A stretch of 64,000 nt of DNA from Histomonas meleagridis (lineage: Eukaryota; Parabasalia; Tritrichomonadida; Dientamoebidae): the NCBI GenBank assembly GCA_020186115.1, contig WSYJ01000164.1, forward strand, positions 186,001 to 250,000. Reading direction: 5' to 3'. Shown in pieces: positions 20,181 to 29,243 of the stretch (positions are counted from its first letter, which is position 1; each line of letters starts with the position of its first letter). The notes below the pieces were generated by a model that made no database searches, was not told where the DNA came from, and was given only the letters and a program-made list of their open reading frames with translations. The position numbers and the translations under genes are program-made.

Positions 20181-20520
20181 TTAAAGGGACTGCTTCCGAA
20201 CTTTAACAGTAGAATGTGTTCTTTTGAGCTTTTTGGTTCTTTTTGTATGTATATTTTCGAGTTCTCCTGTTTGGAATAATTTTGCGTTTGTAAACATTTC
20301 AGGAACATTAACACATAGAATATTACATCCTCTGATGTATGCTGAGTCGATTTTAATTGTATCTCCGTTTGGGGATTTATGCATTACATCATGAATCCAA
20401 CAATTCATTATCTTCCACAAATTGCAGAGTGCCACAATAAACATCTCCTGATATCAATTCAATAGTGACCATGAAACCTGTTGCCTCATGTAAAAGTTTA
20501 ATTGGTGCACCAAGCGACAT
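20181..20520 (-). CDS. Sm-class spliceosomal protein SmD3, with a frameshift
   Basis: The ATG at 20518-20520 opens MSLGAPIKLLHEATGFMVTI, then ELISGDVYCGTLQFVEDN, which is the SmD3 Sm1 motif. The frame then ends at a TGA. One base over, MNCWIHDVMHKSP, DTIKIDSAYIRGCNI and LCVNVPEMFTNAKLF continue the Sm fold (Sm2 motif YIRG) to a basic tail and a TAA at 20181. The join, VEDN-MNC, aligns without gap to the family if an AT pair is missing in GATAATGAATTG. SmD3 is a core component of the snRNP ring and is expected to be essential. An assembly error or an undetected intact copy elsewhere are therefore both plausible. Confidence 0.75.
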
Positions 20521-20643
20521 AAATTAAAAAAATGAACAAAAAGATTTCAACTAGCTTTCAATACATTACGTAAAAGTGCATGCAAACACATTCAAATCAC
20601 ATGTCGCGTTTAAATTTTTACTAAGAACGAATTTTATGAGGGA

Positions 20644-21510
20644 ATGACTGAAGAACGCGAAAACTTAAGCGAAGAACAAAATTCTGTTGATACTATTTCA
20701 CTTAATTATTCCTTAGTTTTAATTGTTTTGATAGGAATTCATTTCGCTCTTTCACATTTCAAAAAATGTCTTTTGTTTCTTATCCTGAATATTTTTTACT
20801 TTTACACAGAAAGCACAGTGAATGGTGTGCTCAGAGATATTATTATTTCTTCCAAATATTTTTATAAATTTCCAAAGAATCTTTTAATACAATCTATTAT
20901 CATTTGTATAATCAGCATAATATTTCTTTTTTATTTTTTGCCTACCGCAAAAGTAACAACTTTTTCCTCATATTATGTTACTTCTTATATTTTTTCATTA
21001 TTCACATTCACACTATCAGCATCAATTAAGCTTTTCCTCACTTACTGTCGAATTGCTAGTTTCAAGAGCATCAGGAGTGGTATGTTTGGCTTGCAACAAC
21101 GTTTTGTTCTTTTTGTTAGAGGAGTTTTTGTATTTAGACTTTGGCTAAAATTCTTTTTAGCAACAAAAAACAAATTTGTCCTATCAATTTACTGCTGTTT
21201 GAAGAGCGTAGAGTTGGTATGGGAAATTGTTAGCTTGGTTAAGTGTATTAAAAATTATACAAAAAACATTTTACACAATTTGAAATATTGCAAGGTTAGT
21301 GACAAAAATGAAAAGTGTAATATTTGTAACGACGACTTAGTAGAAGCGATTAAGTTGCCATGTGGGCACATTCATTGTTATAGCTGCACTTATACTTGGC
21401 TAATGACGAATCCAACTTGTCTGACATGCCGATACGAAATAGACGATGAGAAACCGTTTGAACTGTCAAACAGTTTTTTACCGTTCCCTTTTTTGCTGTT
21501 TTCGTTCTAA
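20644..21510 (+). CDS. Multi-pass membrane RING E3 ligase, RNFT1/RNFT2-like
   Basis: This 288-residue protein starts at ATG 20644 with an acidic N-terminus. It then has about five hydrophobic segments (for example SLVLIVLIGIHFALSHF, LIQSIIICIISIIFLFYF and YIFSLFTFTLSASIKLFL). A C-terminal C3HC4 RING follows: CNIC, then CGHIHCYSC and CLTC. A membrane domain followed by a RING near the end is the RNFT1/TMEM118 arrangement, linked in animals to ER quality control. It would ubiquitinate ER proteins with an E2. Other membrane RING families are possible. Confidence 0.7.
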   Translation: MTEERENLSEEQNSVDTISLNYSLVLIVLIGIHFALSHFKKCLLFLILNIFYFYTESTVNGVLRDIIISSKYFYKFPKNLLIQSIIICIISIIFLFYFLPTAKVTTFSSYYVTSYIFSLFTFTLSASIKLFLTYCRIASFKSIRSGMFGLQQRFVLFVRGVFVFRLWLKFFLATKNKFVLSIYCCLKSVELVWEIVSLVKCIKNYTKNILHNLKYCKVSDKNEKCNICNDDLVEAIKLPCGHIHCYSCTYTWLMTNPTCLTCRYEIDDEKPFELSNSFLPFPFLLFSF

Positions 21511-21719
21511 TTTGTTTCATTGTGATTTAAATAAAAATGATTATTGTACATACATTATGTATTTCGATATAAAACAAAAAAAATTGAATGATTTTTTAAT
21601 TGATTTAAATTAATTTCATGCTTAATATCTAATTATTGAAAAAATACAACAAAATTAAAAATAAATCACAAAAAAAAATTATAAAATTTATCCATTTATT
21701 CAATATATTATTAGATAAC

Positions 21720-22223
21720 TTATTCTTTGGAGGTTTCTTTCTCCTCATTTGTGTCAATGACATCTGGAATTTCAACACCTGCTTTCTCAAATTGAGCTAT
21801 AAATGATGGCCAATCATATTTAATTCCTTTGGAATCTAATTTTGCTTTGATGATTTTTTCTTGCCGAGCAAGCCTCAATGCCATTTCCTTTTTGGTTAAA
21901 ACTGTAGGTGGTTTTTGTTTTTTTGGTCCACGTCTAGCATTTTTGAAAAGCATTGGATGAACTTTTGAAACTGGGAGAACATTGCAAACCAAAAGAGAGT
22001 TGAAAAATAAATAGTTATTCATTGTTTTTGCAACTACTGAAGCAATTTCAGGTGTTTCAAATTCTATCCAGCCATAATGCTTGGAATTACCTGTTTTTTT
22101 AGATCTAGAAAGTTGCAAATTTTTGATATCTCCAAATTGCTTGAAGTAGTTTTTCAGTTCCTTTTCTTCAAAATCTTGAGGAAGATGTCCAATGTAAACA
22201 ATGGAGCTGAGTTCTTCAGACAT
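21720..22223 (-). CDS. Nop15/NIFK-like nucleolar RRM protein
   Basis: This 167-residue protein starts at ATG 22221-22223. One RRM spans residues 8-86, with RNP2 VYIGHLP and RNP1 HYGWIEFE. The linker LSRSKKTGNSKHYGW, the MNNYLFFNSLLVC helix and KVHPMLFKNA are hallmarks of Nop15/NIFK. These proteins act in 60S ribosomal subunit assembly, at the ITS2 end. The lysine-rich C-terminus suits nucleolar RNA binding. Paired AACCG/AAACGG motifs lie 18-50 bases upstream. Confidence 0.88.
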   Translation of the reverse strand: MSEELSSIVYIGHLPQDFEEKELKNYFKQFGDIKNLQLSRSKKTGNSKHYGWIEFETPEIASVVAKTMNNYLFFNSLLVCNVLPVSKVHPMLFKNARRGPKKQKPPTVLTKKEMALRLARQEKIIKAKLDSKGIKYDWPSFIAQFEKAGVEIPDVIDTNEEKETSKE

Positions 22224-22240
22224 TGATTGTGGTCATTCAA

Positions 22241-22273
22241 TAACCGTAAAAACTTTCGTTTATATAAACGGCC
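22241..22273. promoter_or_regulatory. Myb-like motif pair upstream of the Nop15 gene
   Basis: TAACCGTAA at 22241 and the palindrome-containing GTTTATATAAACGG at 22259-22271 lie within 50 bases of the start codon. This is one of the densest examples of the shared motif in the window. Confidence 0.45.
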
Positions 22274-22446
22274 ACCATTTCAAAATTACCTTTTTGCAAA
22301 AAAAAATACTAAAACTTAAAAAAAATGAAAATTATTAATAAATATCATTATTACAATTTAAAAAACAAATTTTGAATTTTACATAGAAAAAATCAAAAAA
22401 TATCTCAAAACATGAACTAACAATATAAGGCGATTCAAATAAAGAA

Positions 22447-23513
22447 ACTAATTAAAGAAGGAGGTACTCCAAATGAAATTGCAAAAATAATTCGAAATGA
22501 TGAAATCGCAAAACTTCAAGAAATATCATCACAAACGAATTTTAATTATAATCAAACAATTGAACCATCACTTTATGAAAGATGTTCATTTATTAATTCA
22601 CAAAATGTTACATTAATTGATTATGCAGCATTTTTTGGATCAGTTAAATGTTTTAAATATTTACTTATGAATGATGCAAATGTAAAGAATACAGGAAAAT
22701 ATGCAATTGCAAGTGGAAATGAAGAAATCATTCATTTATGTGAACAAAATCATTCATCATTTGCAGGTGCATATGAAACAGCAATTGAATTTCATCAAAA
22801 TGATATCTTTAAATATCTTTATGAGAATAAATTAGAAAAATTTAATGAAAACATTCATCAAAATTCACAAATTTTTAGAAATGTGAGACAACAGCAATTA
22901 AAGTATGGCAATGAATATCAAAATCAATCAACATATGGATTGCATAATAATTCTTTGAATGGAAATGTGAAACAAAATTACATTGATGATTTGGGATATA
23001 TATGTGTTAAACGAGGAAATTATGAAATTCTTCTGTTTTTTCTTCAAAAACGGAATGAAAATCAATGAATTTGTAATTAATGAAACAGTAAAATTTAGTA
23101 ACCCATATCTTATTAAGTATTTTCTCCAAAATAATCAAATTCCAAAAAATATTTTAATATTTAATTCAGTTTTAGGAAATGATGAAATGCTTAAATATCT
23201 TATTAAACAAGAAGAAATTGATGTTAATACTAAAGATAAAATTTATTTCAAAAATTTGATATTTCATAATAATATTTGGAAATGATTTAAATTATTTCAA
23301 ACAGCGCTTATGATGGCATCTTCAAAAGTTTATACAGAAATAGTTAAATTACTTCATAAAAAAGATGATAATTTGAATTCCAAAGCCAAGTTTCCAAGAA
23401 ACAAAACAAATTACATCAACATAAGTACACAAGTAAACAAAGTTGAAAGCAAAGCAAAGCACAACAAAGCTAAAGTAATACGGAACATATTTTATAATAT
23501 TAAGTACGTGTAA
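22447..23513 (+). pseudogene. Truncated ankyrin/DUF3447 gene copy
   Basis: Coding similarity starts at about 22449 with KLIKEGGTPNEIAKIIRN and no start codon of its own. It runs to a TGA at 23066-23068 after a frame break in the same six-T run seen in copy A. It resumes one frame over (MKINEFVINETVKF) to a TGA at 23283, and again as LMMASSKVYTEIVKLLHKK to a TAA at 23511. The missing 5' end makes this a pseudogene irrespective of the frameshift. Confidence 0.85.
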
Positions 23514-24468
23514 ATTCAAACATTACATCATAAATAATATGAAAAAATGCATTTCAGAAAGGTTAAAATTGTTGAAGTTACTAAAATTATTTGTTTTTAC
23601 TGTTAAATTTCCTTTTATTTCCAACACTTAAGTTTTGGTGTAAAGTTTTTTTAATGTATTCTAAAAATGGCGTAAAATATTAATATATTTTTAGCTAAAG
23701 GATAAAACCCCTCAACCTCCCTAAAATGCGCATGAATTATTTGCTATTATGGAACAAATCCCAAGGAGTTTGGGCAGAAAAAAAATTAAATGTTTGTTTA
23801 ACATTGAATAAAAAAATTATTTTGTTAATCTTTTATTTATAAAGAAAATTCTTCAAACATAACACAAGTTGATTACACTAGTTTTAATACTTATCTGTTA
23901 TGTCACTTTTAACATCTGTGTTTTTTATCATTTTTAACACTTTAACCCAAAGAAATATCTAATGTCATTGAAGATTTTCTATATTTTTATACATTAGTAA
24001 TTCTCTATTTATGTAATGTATTCCTTTTCATTAGTAAAAATAGCATCAATTTCATTTATTTTTAACTTTCTAAAATGTACACAAGGTTTTACAAATAGAA
24101 CAAAAGTTTATGAGATTCATAAAATATCGCTTGACAAATGCTTTTTTTTCAAATTTTAAAATTTCTCATGATTAACTTAGTTTATCTTTGTAATTTCTTT
24201 AAGTTCGTTACCTCATAATAACATCTCAAATTTTGTTTTATTCCATAAATTAATGTTAAAATTATTTTTCTTTCTTATGGTTGTTATCATCCCTTGAATT
24301 ACCCTTAATAACCGTAATTTTTACCCCATAAACCAAAATCCACAATAAGTAATGTCAGCAACTACTGCTGCACAACGCAATGAACAATTTGCTCTTTATC
24401 AAGTCAGGCTTCGTGCTGAAGAAATTGACTTTGTTTCACGAGAAAATATAATTCAGATCTCCAAAAGC
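22447..24468 (+). repeat. Inverted segmental duplication, copy B
   Basis: This plus-strand segment matches the minus strand of 396-2885. Both breakpoints are abrupt. At the left the ankyrin gene lacks its first 165 or so codons. At the right, homology ends inside V-ATPase subunit E at CCAAAAGC (24461-24468), only 27 bp from the stop codon of the AAA-DPF gene. The intergenic part (23514-24351) keeps near-complete similarity with small indels and holds no gene of its own. Confidence 0.9.
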
Positions 24469-24480
24469 GATTCAAAGTAA
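24352..24480 (+). pseudogene. 5' fragment of V-ATPase subunit E (42 codons)
   Basis: The ATG at 24352 and next 30 codons are identical in protein to the gene at 1-513. A one-base deletion after codon 31 then shifts the frame, and the duplication ends. The open frame closes with TAA at 24478-24480. The complete upstream region, including the AACCGTAA motif about 40 bases before the ATG, was copied. A short transcript and 42-residue peptide are therefore possible. It converges on the AAA-DPF gene with a 14-bp gap. Confidence 0.85.
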
Positions 24481-24494
24481 TTCAAAATTCGTTT

Positions 24495-27400
24495 TTATTG
24501 TGGTGCGAACGGGTCAATTTTCTTTTTGTGCGCTGCTTTACTTGATTTCTTCGTCGGCTTTTTCGTTGGCGCTGCAAAAGGGTCGTTGTCATTCGCCGCC
24601 GCGGAACTCTTTTGGTTCGATTTCTTCTTTTTCGGCGGCGCTGCGAACGGGTCATTGTTCGACTTATTCGGCGCCGCGAACGGGTCATCGGCGGCATTGC
24701 TCTGCGCGAACGGGTCATCGCTCACTTTCTTCTTGGGCGCGGCGAACGGGTCATCGGCGGCATTACTCTGGGCAAAGGGATCGCCGCTGTGCATCGGCGC
24801 AGCAAACGGGTCGTTGCTTGCGTTCTTCTTCTTTGGCGCCGCGAACGGATCATCGAAATTATTTTGCGCGAATGGGTCATTGGTTGCCGCGCTCTTATTC
24901 TTCTTGGGCGATGCAAATGGATCTTCTGTTGACGATTGCGCGAATGGGTCATTACTCGAATTCTTCTTCTTGGGCGATGCAAATGGATCTTCTGTTGATG
25001 ATTGCGCGAATGGGTCATTACTCGAATTCTTCTTCTTAGGCGCCGCGAACGGATCTTCAGCATTACTTTGTGCGAATGGATCGTCGGCATTCGAATTCTT
25101 CTTCTTGGGCGCCGCGAACGGGTCTTCAGCATTACTTTGCGCACCTTCGGATGACTTCTTTTTCTTCTTTGGAGGCGCCGCGAACGGGTCTTCGCTGTGC
25201 TTCTTGCTCTTCTTCTTAGGCGGCGCAGCGAACGGATCGTTGTTGGCGCTCTTCTTCTTCTTCGGCGCTGCGAATGGGTCTTCTGTTGATGACTGCGCAA
25301 ATGGATCGTTGTTGGCTCTCTTCGGTGGCTCAGCAAACGGATCTTCGCTTGGATTCACAGCAAATGGGTCTTCGCTGTGCTTCTTGCTCTTCTTCTTAGG
25401 CGGCGCAGCGAACGGATCGTTGTTCGACTTCTTCTTCGGAGCAGCGAATGGATCTTCTGTTGATGACTGCGCAAAAGGATCGTTGTTCGACTTCTTCTTC
25501 GATGGCGACGCGAATGGGTCTTCGCTGTGCTTCTTGCTCTTCTTCGGTACAGCAAATGGGTCATCATCTTTGCTGTCGTTTGCTGCTTTACTCTTTTTAG
25601 GCGCAGCAAATGGATCTTCAGCAGAACTTTGCGCGAATGGGTCGTTGCTTGAACTCTTCTTTTTAGGCGCTGCGAAAGGATCATCAGCTGCTGCACTTTG
25701 TGCGAACGGATCATCGTTGTTGGATTTCTTCTTCTTAGGCGCAGCGAATGGATCATCAACAGCGCCTTGAGCGAACGGATCATTGTTTGCATTTTTATTC
25801 TTTTTGGGCGCAGCGAATGGATCATCTGTTGATGATTGCGCAAATGGGTCATTACTTGAATTCTTCTTTTTAGGTGCTGCGAATGGATCATCAACATTAC
25901 TTTGCGCGAACGGGTCATTACTTGAATTCTTCTTCTTAGGCGCAGCAAATGGATCATCAGCAGCTGCACTTTGTGCGAATGGATCACTGGTTGTGCTCTT
26001 CTTCTTAGGCGCAGCGAATGGATCATCGGCTGCATTTTGCGCGAACGGATCGCCAGAGTTTGTCATGTTCTTTTGCACCGAAGCGAAAGGATCACCAGAC
26101 GACGCAACGGCGAACGGATCCTCTGAGTTATTTACGTTTTTGTGTGGCGCTGCGAATGGGTCTTCTGAAGCCAACTTCGATCCATTTACTTCTTTATTAT
26201 TATTTAACACTTTTATTGTAGACGCGAATGGATCAGCTGTCAGCATTTTACTTTTTTGTTGTTCTTTCTTAGAGTTATGTTTCGCTGCGTTATTATTATT
26301 ATTAAATATTTCTTCGCTTGATGATGAAAACATATTACTTCGATTATTAGGTAATGGTTTCCCACCAATGGTAAAGAGTCCATTGTCGTCATCATTCGAA
26401 CGCTGTGGCTGCGATTTTTGCACATTTTGATTCGGCTCGCCTAAAAGATCGCCAAATGGATCAAGAGCATTAACCTTCATTGGCTTCTTACGTTTGGTTT
26501 CTTTCTTCTTTGACCGATGACTTCGAACATTTGTTGTTGTGCGCGATGTTCCGACACTAATATCTTTCAGATCGTCAAGTGTCACATTTCCTAATGTGAT
26601 GTCAAATATAGATAATAGTTCATGCAGTTGTGATACTAATGACTTTTGGCATACTAAAACTAAGTCTGATGGTGATTGACCTTCTGTCATCATTGATATA
26701 TCATTAATTGTCGATGGTGAAAGTTGCATTTTACGTGTGATACAGGTTAAGATTTCAACACGTTGTTCATGGTTCGGATATCCAATACGTATTATTTGAT
26801 CAAAAGAACTTCGATATTCAGAACTGAATTTGGTTTCAGTTCGGGCGGTTGCTATCGCGATGACACTTTTCTTTGATTTGAGTTGCAAAAAAAGTCGTTG
26901 CGTCGCTTGAGAGAGCTGAGTTTGGCCATTGTTCGCAATGGAATCAATGTCGTCAATGAATACAATAGATGGGGACTTTTGTTGGACGACATCACAAATG
27001 TTTTTGTATATTGTTGCAACTTTATCAATGGGCATTGATAGAAGTTCAAGACAAGGTAAGTATTCGTAATGACAAAATGTTTCATTTCTAATAACTTGAT
27101 GAATATATGTTTTACCACAACCAGGTGGAGCTGTAATTAGAAAACTGGTCGTTTGTGGATTCTCAATTGTATTACGAATCATGTCAATTTGTGGACCAAT
27201 GCCACCAACATCATCATACCCAAGTTTGTTGAAGGTGGGTGAGTTTCCACGCTCAACTGCTGGCTTACATGAAATTGATTGAATGTCTTTGACAACAACA
27301 GCTTTAATAGGAGAACAAGAAACTACTTTGAATTCAAAGATATGATGACAAGAATAAACGGGAATCGTTAAATCAGTCCAAATTGGATTTGAAACAAAAT

Positions 27401-27752
27401 CATATCCTGAGTTGAGTAAAATATCGAGGAAATCGCCTTGAATTCCAGAAACTGTATCTTCTATTGGTGCAAAAACTATGCTTTGAGCTGGCTGACAATG
27501 TGGAAATGCTTCAACAGTAACTGTTTGTCCAAGAAAACAACGAAGATTTATTCGAGAAAAATATGGGATGCATATAGAATCATCAGATCCATTGAAATAT
27601 TTGGATGAAATTGAGGCCAAGATAAATTTCCTTGCTGGAGAAGCAATTTTAACAATATCATTTTCTTTTAAGTTCATGCTTTGGATGGTGCTTTGAGAAA
27701 GATATACGTGCAAGTCATTTGATCTTGGAGAGTGAGAGACTTTTAGTTTCAT
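24495..27752 (-). CDS. CDC48-like N domain plus single AAA module fused to a DPFA-repeat tail
   Basis: A 1085-residue protein starts at ATG 27750-27752. Residues 1-165 match the p97/CDC48 N domain (double-psi barrel, IEDTVSGIQGDFLDILL, FEFKVVSCSP). Residues 175-400 are one AAA module beginning GYDDVGGIGPQ. Walker A is APPGCGKT (208-215). Walker B is FIDDIDS, with Asp268 where Glu is normal. The sensor-1 Asn is replaced (ATARTE). Both arginine-finger positions are Ser316 and Gln319. There is no second AAA module. A basic linker (RSKKKETKRKK) leads to DPFG and then 46 DPFA motifs to the end (IDPFAPQ). DPF motifs bind the appendage ear of clathrin adaptor AP-2 in Eps15-type proteins. I infer an endocytic scaffold with a weak or dead ATPase. 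I know of no family with this layout. Confidence 0.85.
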   Translation of the reverse strand: MKLKVSHSPRSNDLHVYLSQSTIQSMNLKENDIVKIASPARKFILASISSKYFNGSDDSICIPYFSRINLRCFLGQTVTVEAFPHCQPAQSIVFAPIEDTVSGIQGDFLDILLNSGYDFVSNPIWTDLTIPVYSCHHIFEFKVVSCSPIKAVVVKDIQSISCKPAVERGNSPTFNKLGYDDVGGIGPQIDMIRNTIENPQTTSFLITAPPGCGKTYIHQVIRNETFCHYEYLPCLELLSMPIDKVATIYKNICDVVQQKSPSIVFIDDIDSIANNGQTQLSQATQRLFLQLKSKKSVIAIATARTETKFSSEYRSSFDQIIRIGYPNHEQRVEILTCITRKMQLSPSTINDISMMTEGQSPSDLVLVCQKSLVSQLHELLSIFDITLGNVTLDDLKDISVGTSRTTTNVRSHRSKKKETKRKKPMKVNALDPFGDLLGEPNQNVQKSQPQRSNDDDNGLFTIGGKPLPNNRSNMFSSSSEEIFNNNNNAAKHNSKKEQQKSKMLTADPFASTIKVLNNNKEVNGSKLASEDPFAAPHKNVNNSEDPFAVASSGDPFASVQKNMTNSGDPFAQNAADDPFAAPKKKSTTSDPFAQSAAADDPFAAPKKKNSSNDPFAQSNVDDPFAAPKKKNSSNDPFAQSSTDDPFAAPKKNKNANNDPFAQGAVDDPFAAPKKKKSNNDDPFAQSAAADDPFAAPKKKSSSNDPFAQSSAEDPFAAPKKSKAANDSKDDDPFAVPKKSKKHSEDPFASPSKKKSNNDPFAQSSTEDPFAAPKKKSNNDPFAAPPKKKSKKHSEDPFAVNPSEDPFAEPPKRANNDPFAQSSTEDPFAAPKKKKSANNDPFAAPPKKKSKKHSEDPFAAPPKKKKKSSEGAQSNAEDPFAAPKKKNSNADDPFAQSNAEDPFAAPKKKNSSNDPFAQSSTEDPFASPKKKNSSNDPFAQSSTEDPFASPKKNKSAATNDPFAQNNFDDPFAAPKKKNASNDPFAAPMHSGDPFAQSNAADDPFAAPKKKVSDDPFAQSNAADDPFAAPNKSNNDPFAAPPKKKKSNQKSSAAANDNDPFAAPTKKPTKKSSKAAHKKKIDPFAPQ
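24498..26240 (-). repeat. DPFA minisatellite coding array
   Basis: About 1.7 kb of locally GC-richer DNA encodes 46 DPFA motifs. Two module types largely alternate: a neutral one (DPFAQSSTE, DPFAQSNAE) and a basic one (DPFAAPKKK with Ser/Asn). The recurrent HSEDPFA and KKKSKKHSE blocks show higher-order duplication. Long antisense frames across it are artefacts of the repeat. Confidence 0.9.
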
Positions 27753-27778
27753 CTTCTTTTGACTAAAAAATTTGGAAT

Positions 27779-27815
27779 CGACGGTTATAGCCCAGTTTTT
27801 GAATGATAACCGTCT
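27779..27815. promoter_or_regulatory. Inverted pair of AACCG/CGGTT motifs upstream of the AAA-DPF gene
   Basis: GACGGTTAT at 27780 and ATAACCGTC at 27806-27814 form an almost perfect inverted pair centred about 45 bases upstream of the start codon. This fits two oppositely oriented Myb-type sites. Confidence 0.5.
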
Positions 27816-27920
27816 GGAAAGAGGTTTTGATCGGTAAGTGCGTTATCTTGTAAAATGCTTCTGACAACTTCATTAGAGAATAGATAGAATAAAAATAGTG
27901 GCGTATTGTTTCCTTCTATA

Positions 27921-28100
27921 ATGAGTAATTATGTGATTGCTTTGTATTTTGTTTCCGGACAAGAATTTCATTTTGATTGTATCAGAGATGAAAATTGTGT
28001 TTATACATTAAATCACATAAAAATATACAGTTGTTTTCCAATATTGATTTATAATCGTACAAAAATTATAAAAATCTTAAGATGCAAACCATTAGGTTAA
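27921..28100 (+). CDS. Small hypothetical ORF (59 codons)
   Basis: ATG 27921 opens MSNYVIALYFVSGQEFHFD and ends CKPLG. It shares the motif-bearing gap with the AAA-DPF gene. No domain is recognised, and the base composition is like coding and non-coding DNA here, so it may be chance. Confidence 0.2.
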   Translation: MSNYVIALYFVSGQEFHFDCIRDENCVYTLNHIKIYSCFPILIYNRTKIIKILRCKPLG

Positions 28101-28195
28101 AAACCCATCTGAACAAAACTAATATTAAACCTGATCTTAGAAAGTTTTTTTTTCAATATTTTAAAAATATTACCAACACATATTAAAATTATACA

Positions 28196-28759
28196 ATGAA
28201 TGATATCTTTATTTATGGAGTTGTAGCTAATAGAACATCAATACTTGCAGAATTCTCGTGTTTGGATGAAAATTTCCATAAAATGGCAGTGAAGATACTT
28301 GAATGTTTAAATCCATCAATACCAAACGCTATGTTAGAACAAGAAAATTATATCTTTCAAACCATCACTGATCAAGATTACACTACATTCCTTTGCTTAT
28401 CAGATAAAAGAGCTAACGCACATATGCGTGTGAATGTTTTAGAAGAGATGAGATCAAAATGGAGACAGATATTTGGAAATAATTTACAAAAATGTTCAGC
28501 AACGACACAAAATTTTTCATTCATTATCCACGATATCTTGTCCAGGTATAATTTGAAAAGAGAGCACAAGCATAATCAAGAAAAAGATAACACACAACTA
28601 TTTCAGGATCAGCCCAAAGATATTAAAACTACACTTCAAACAGAAGCTTTTGTCAAATCCGACAATATGAAAGAATCTCCAAAAAGAGATTTGAACAAAT
28701 TTCGAATGGTAAGCTGGCAAAGACGAAAGCTTAGAATTGGATTCTATAAATATATTTAA
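28196..28759 (+). CDS. Longin-domain protein (VAMP7-like N-terminus, no SNARE anchor)
   Basis: This 187-residue protein starts at ATG 28196. Residues 1-120 fit a longin fold: IFIYGVVANRTSILAEFS, FHKMAVKILECL, ENYIFQTITDQDYTTFLCLSD and VNVLEEMRSKW. The remainder is charged and low in hydrophobics, with no transmembrane anchor and no convincing SNARE heptad layer. It could be a regulatory longin protein, as in phytolongins or Ykt6-like proteins; there is no C-terminal CaaX. Function in vesicle fusion control is inferred. Confidence 0.6.
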   Translation: MNDIFIYGVVANRTSILAEFSCLDENFHKMAVKILECLNPSIPNAMLEQENYIFQTITDQDYTTFLCLSDKRANAHMRVNVLEEMRSKWRQIFGNNLQKCSATTQNFSFIIHDILSRYNLKREHKHNQEKDNTQLFQDQPKDIKTTLQTEAFVKSDNMKESPKRDLNKFRMVSWQRRKLRIGFYKYI

Positions 28760-29243
28760 TATTTATTGGAAATCTCAATTTCACCAATTTTTTTTAATTA
28801 AAAAAAATTTTATTTAATGATTTTTAAAATTTAATCAACATATCCTCCATAAACTTAATAATTTACTTTAGTGATGGCTTTCTCATTTGTGATAATATTT
28901 TTTGTTAACATCATTAATGTTACCAATACATTTTCAAGCTTTTGCATAGTGATCCAATATTTTCCTTCTACTTATTCAATAACTAATCTTCATCAATAAC
29001 TTATTTAACTAATAGTAAAATTCGAATAAAATCATTATCATAATTTATATTACAAATTTCTCAGACATCTATTTTTTTGTGTATATTTGTAATATGTTTC
29101 CATAAAATGTTTAAAATTAATATGCATGAAAAATAATTCAATTCTTTAGTAACATTGCACTCTTTACTTTTAAGTAGATAGTCACAGTAAATATTAAAAA
29201 CTATAAAACATAAATTTGTTTATTAAATAAACATTTATAAGAT
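28760..29243. other. Intergenic between convergent genes, nothing seen
   Basis: AT-rich DNA with no coding frame, tRNA-like cloverleaf or repeat recognised. Confidence 0.55.

Noticed and set aside
24498-26240. CRISPR-like array or long antisense genes over the DPFA repeats
   Set aside because: The repeats are coding, with units of variable length and no constant spacer. The antisense frames are Arg/Ser- or Gly/Ser-rich by-products of the repeat.
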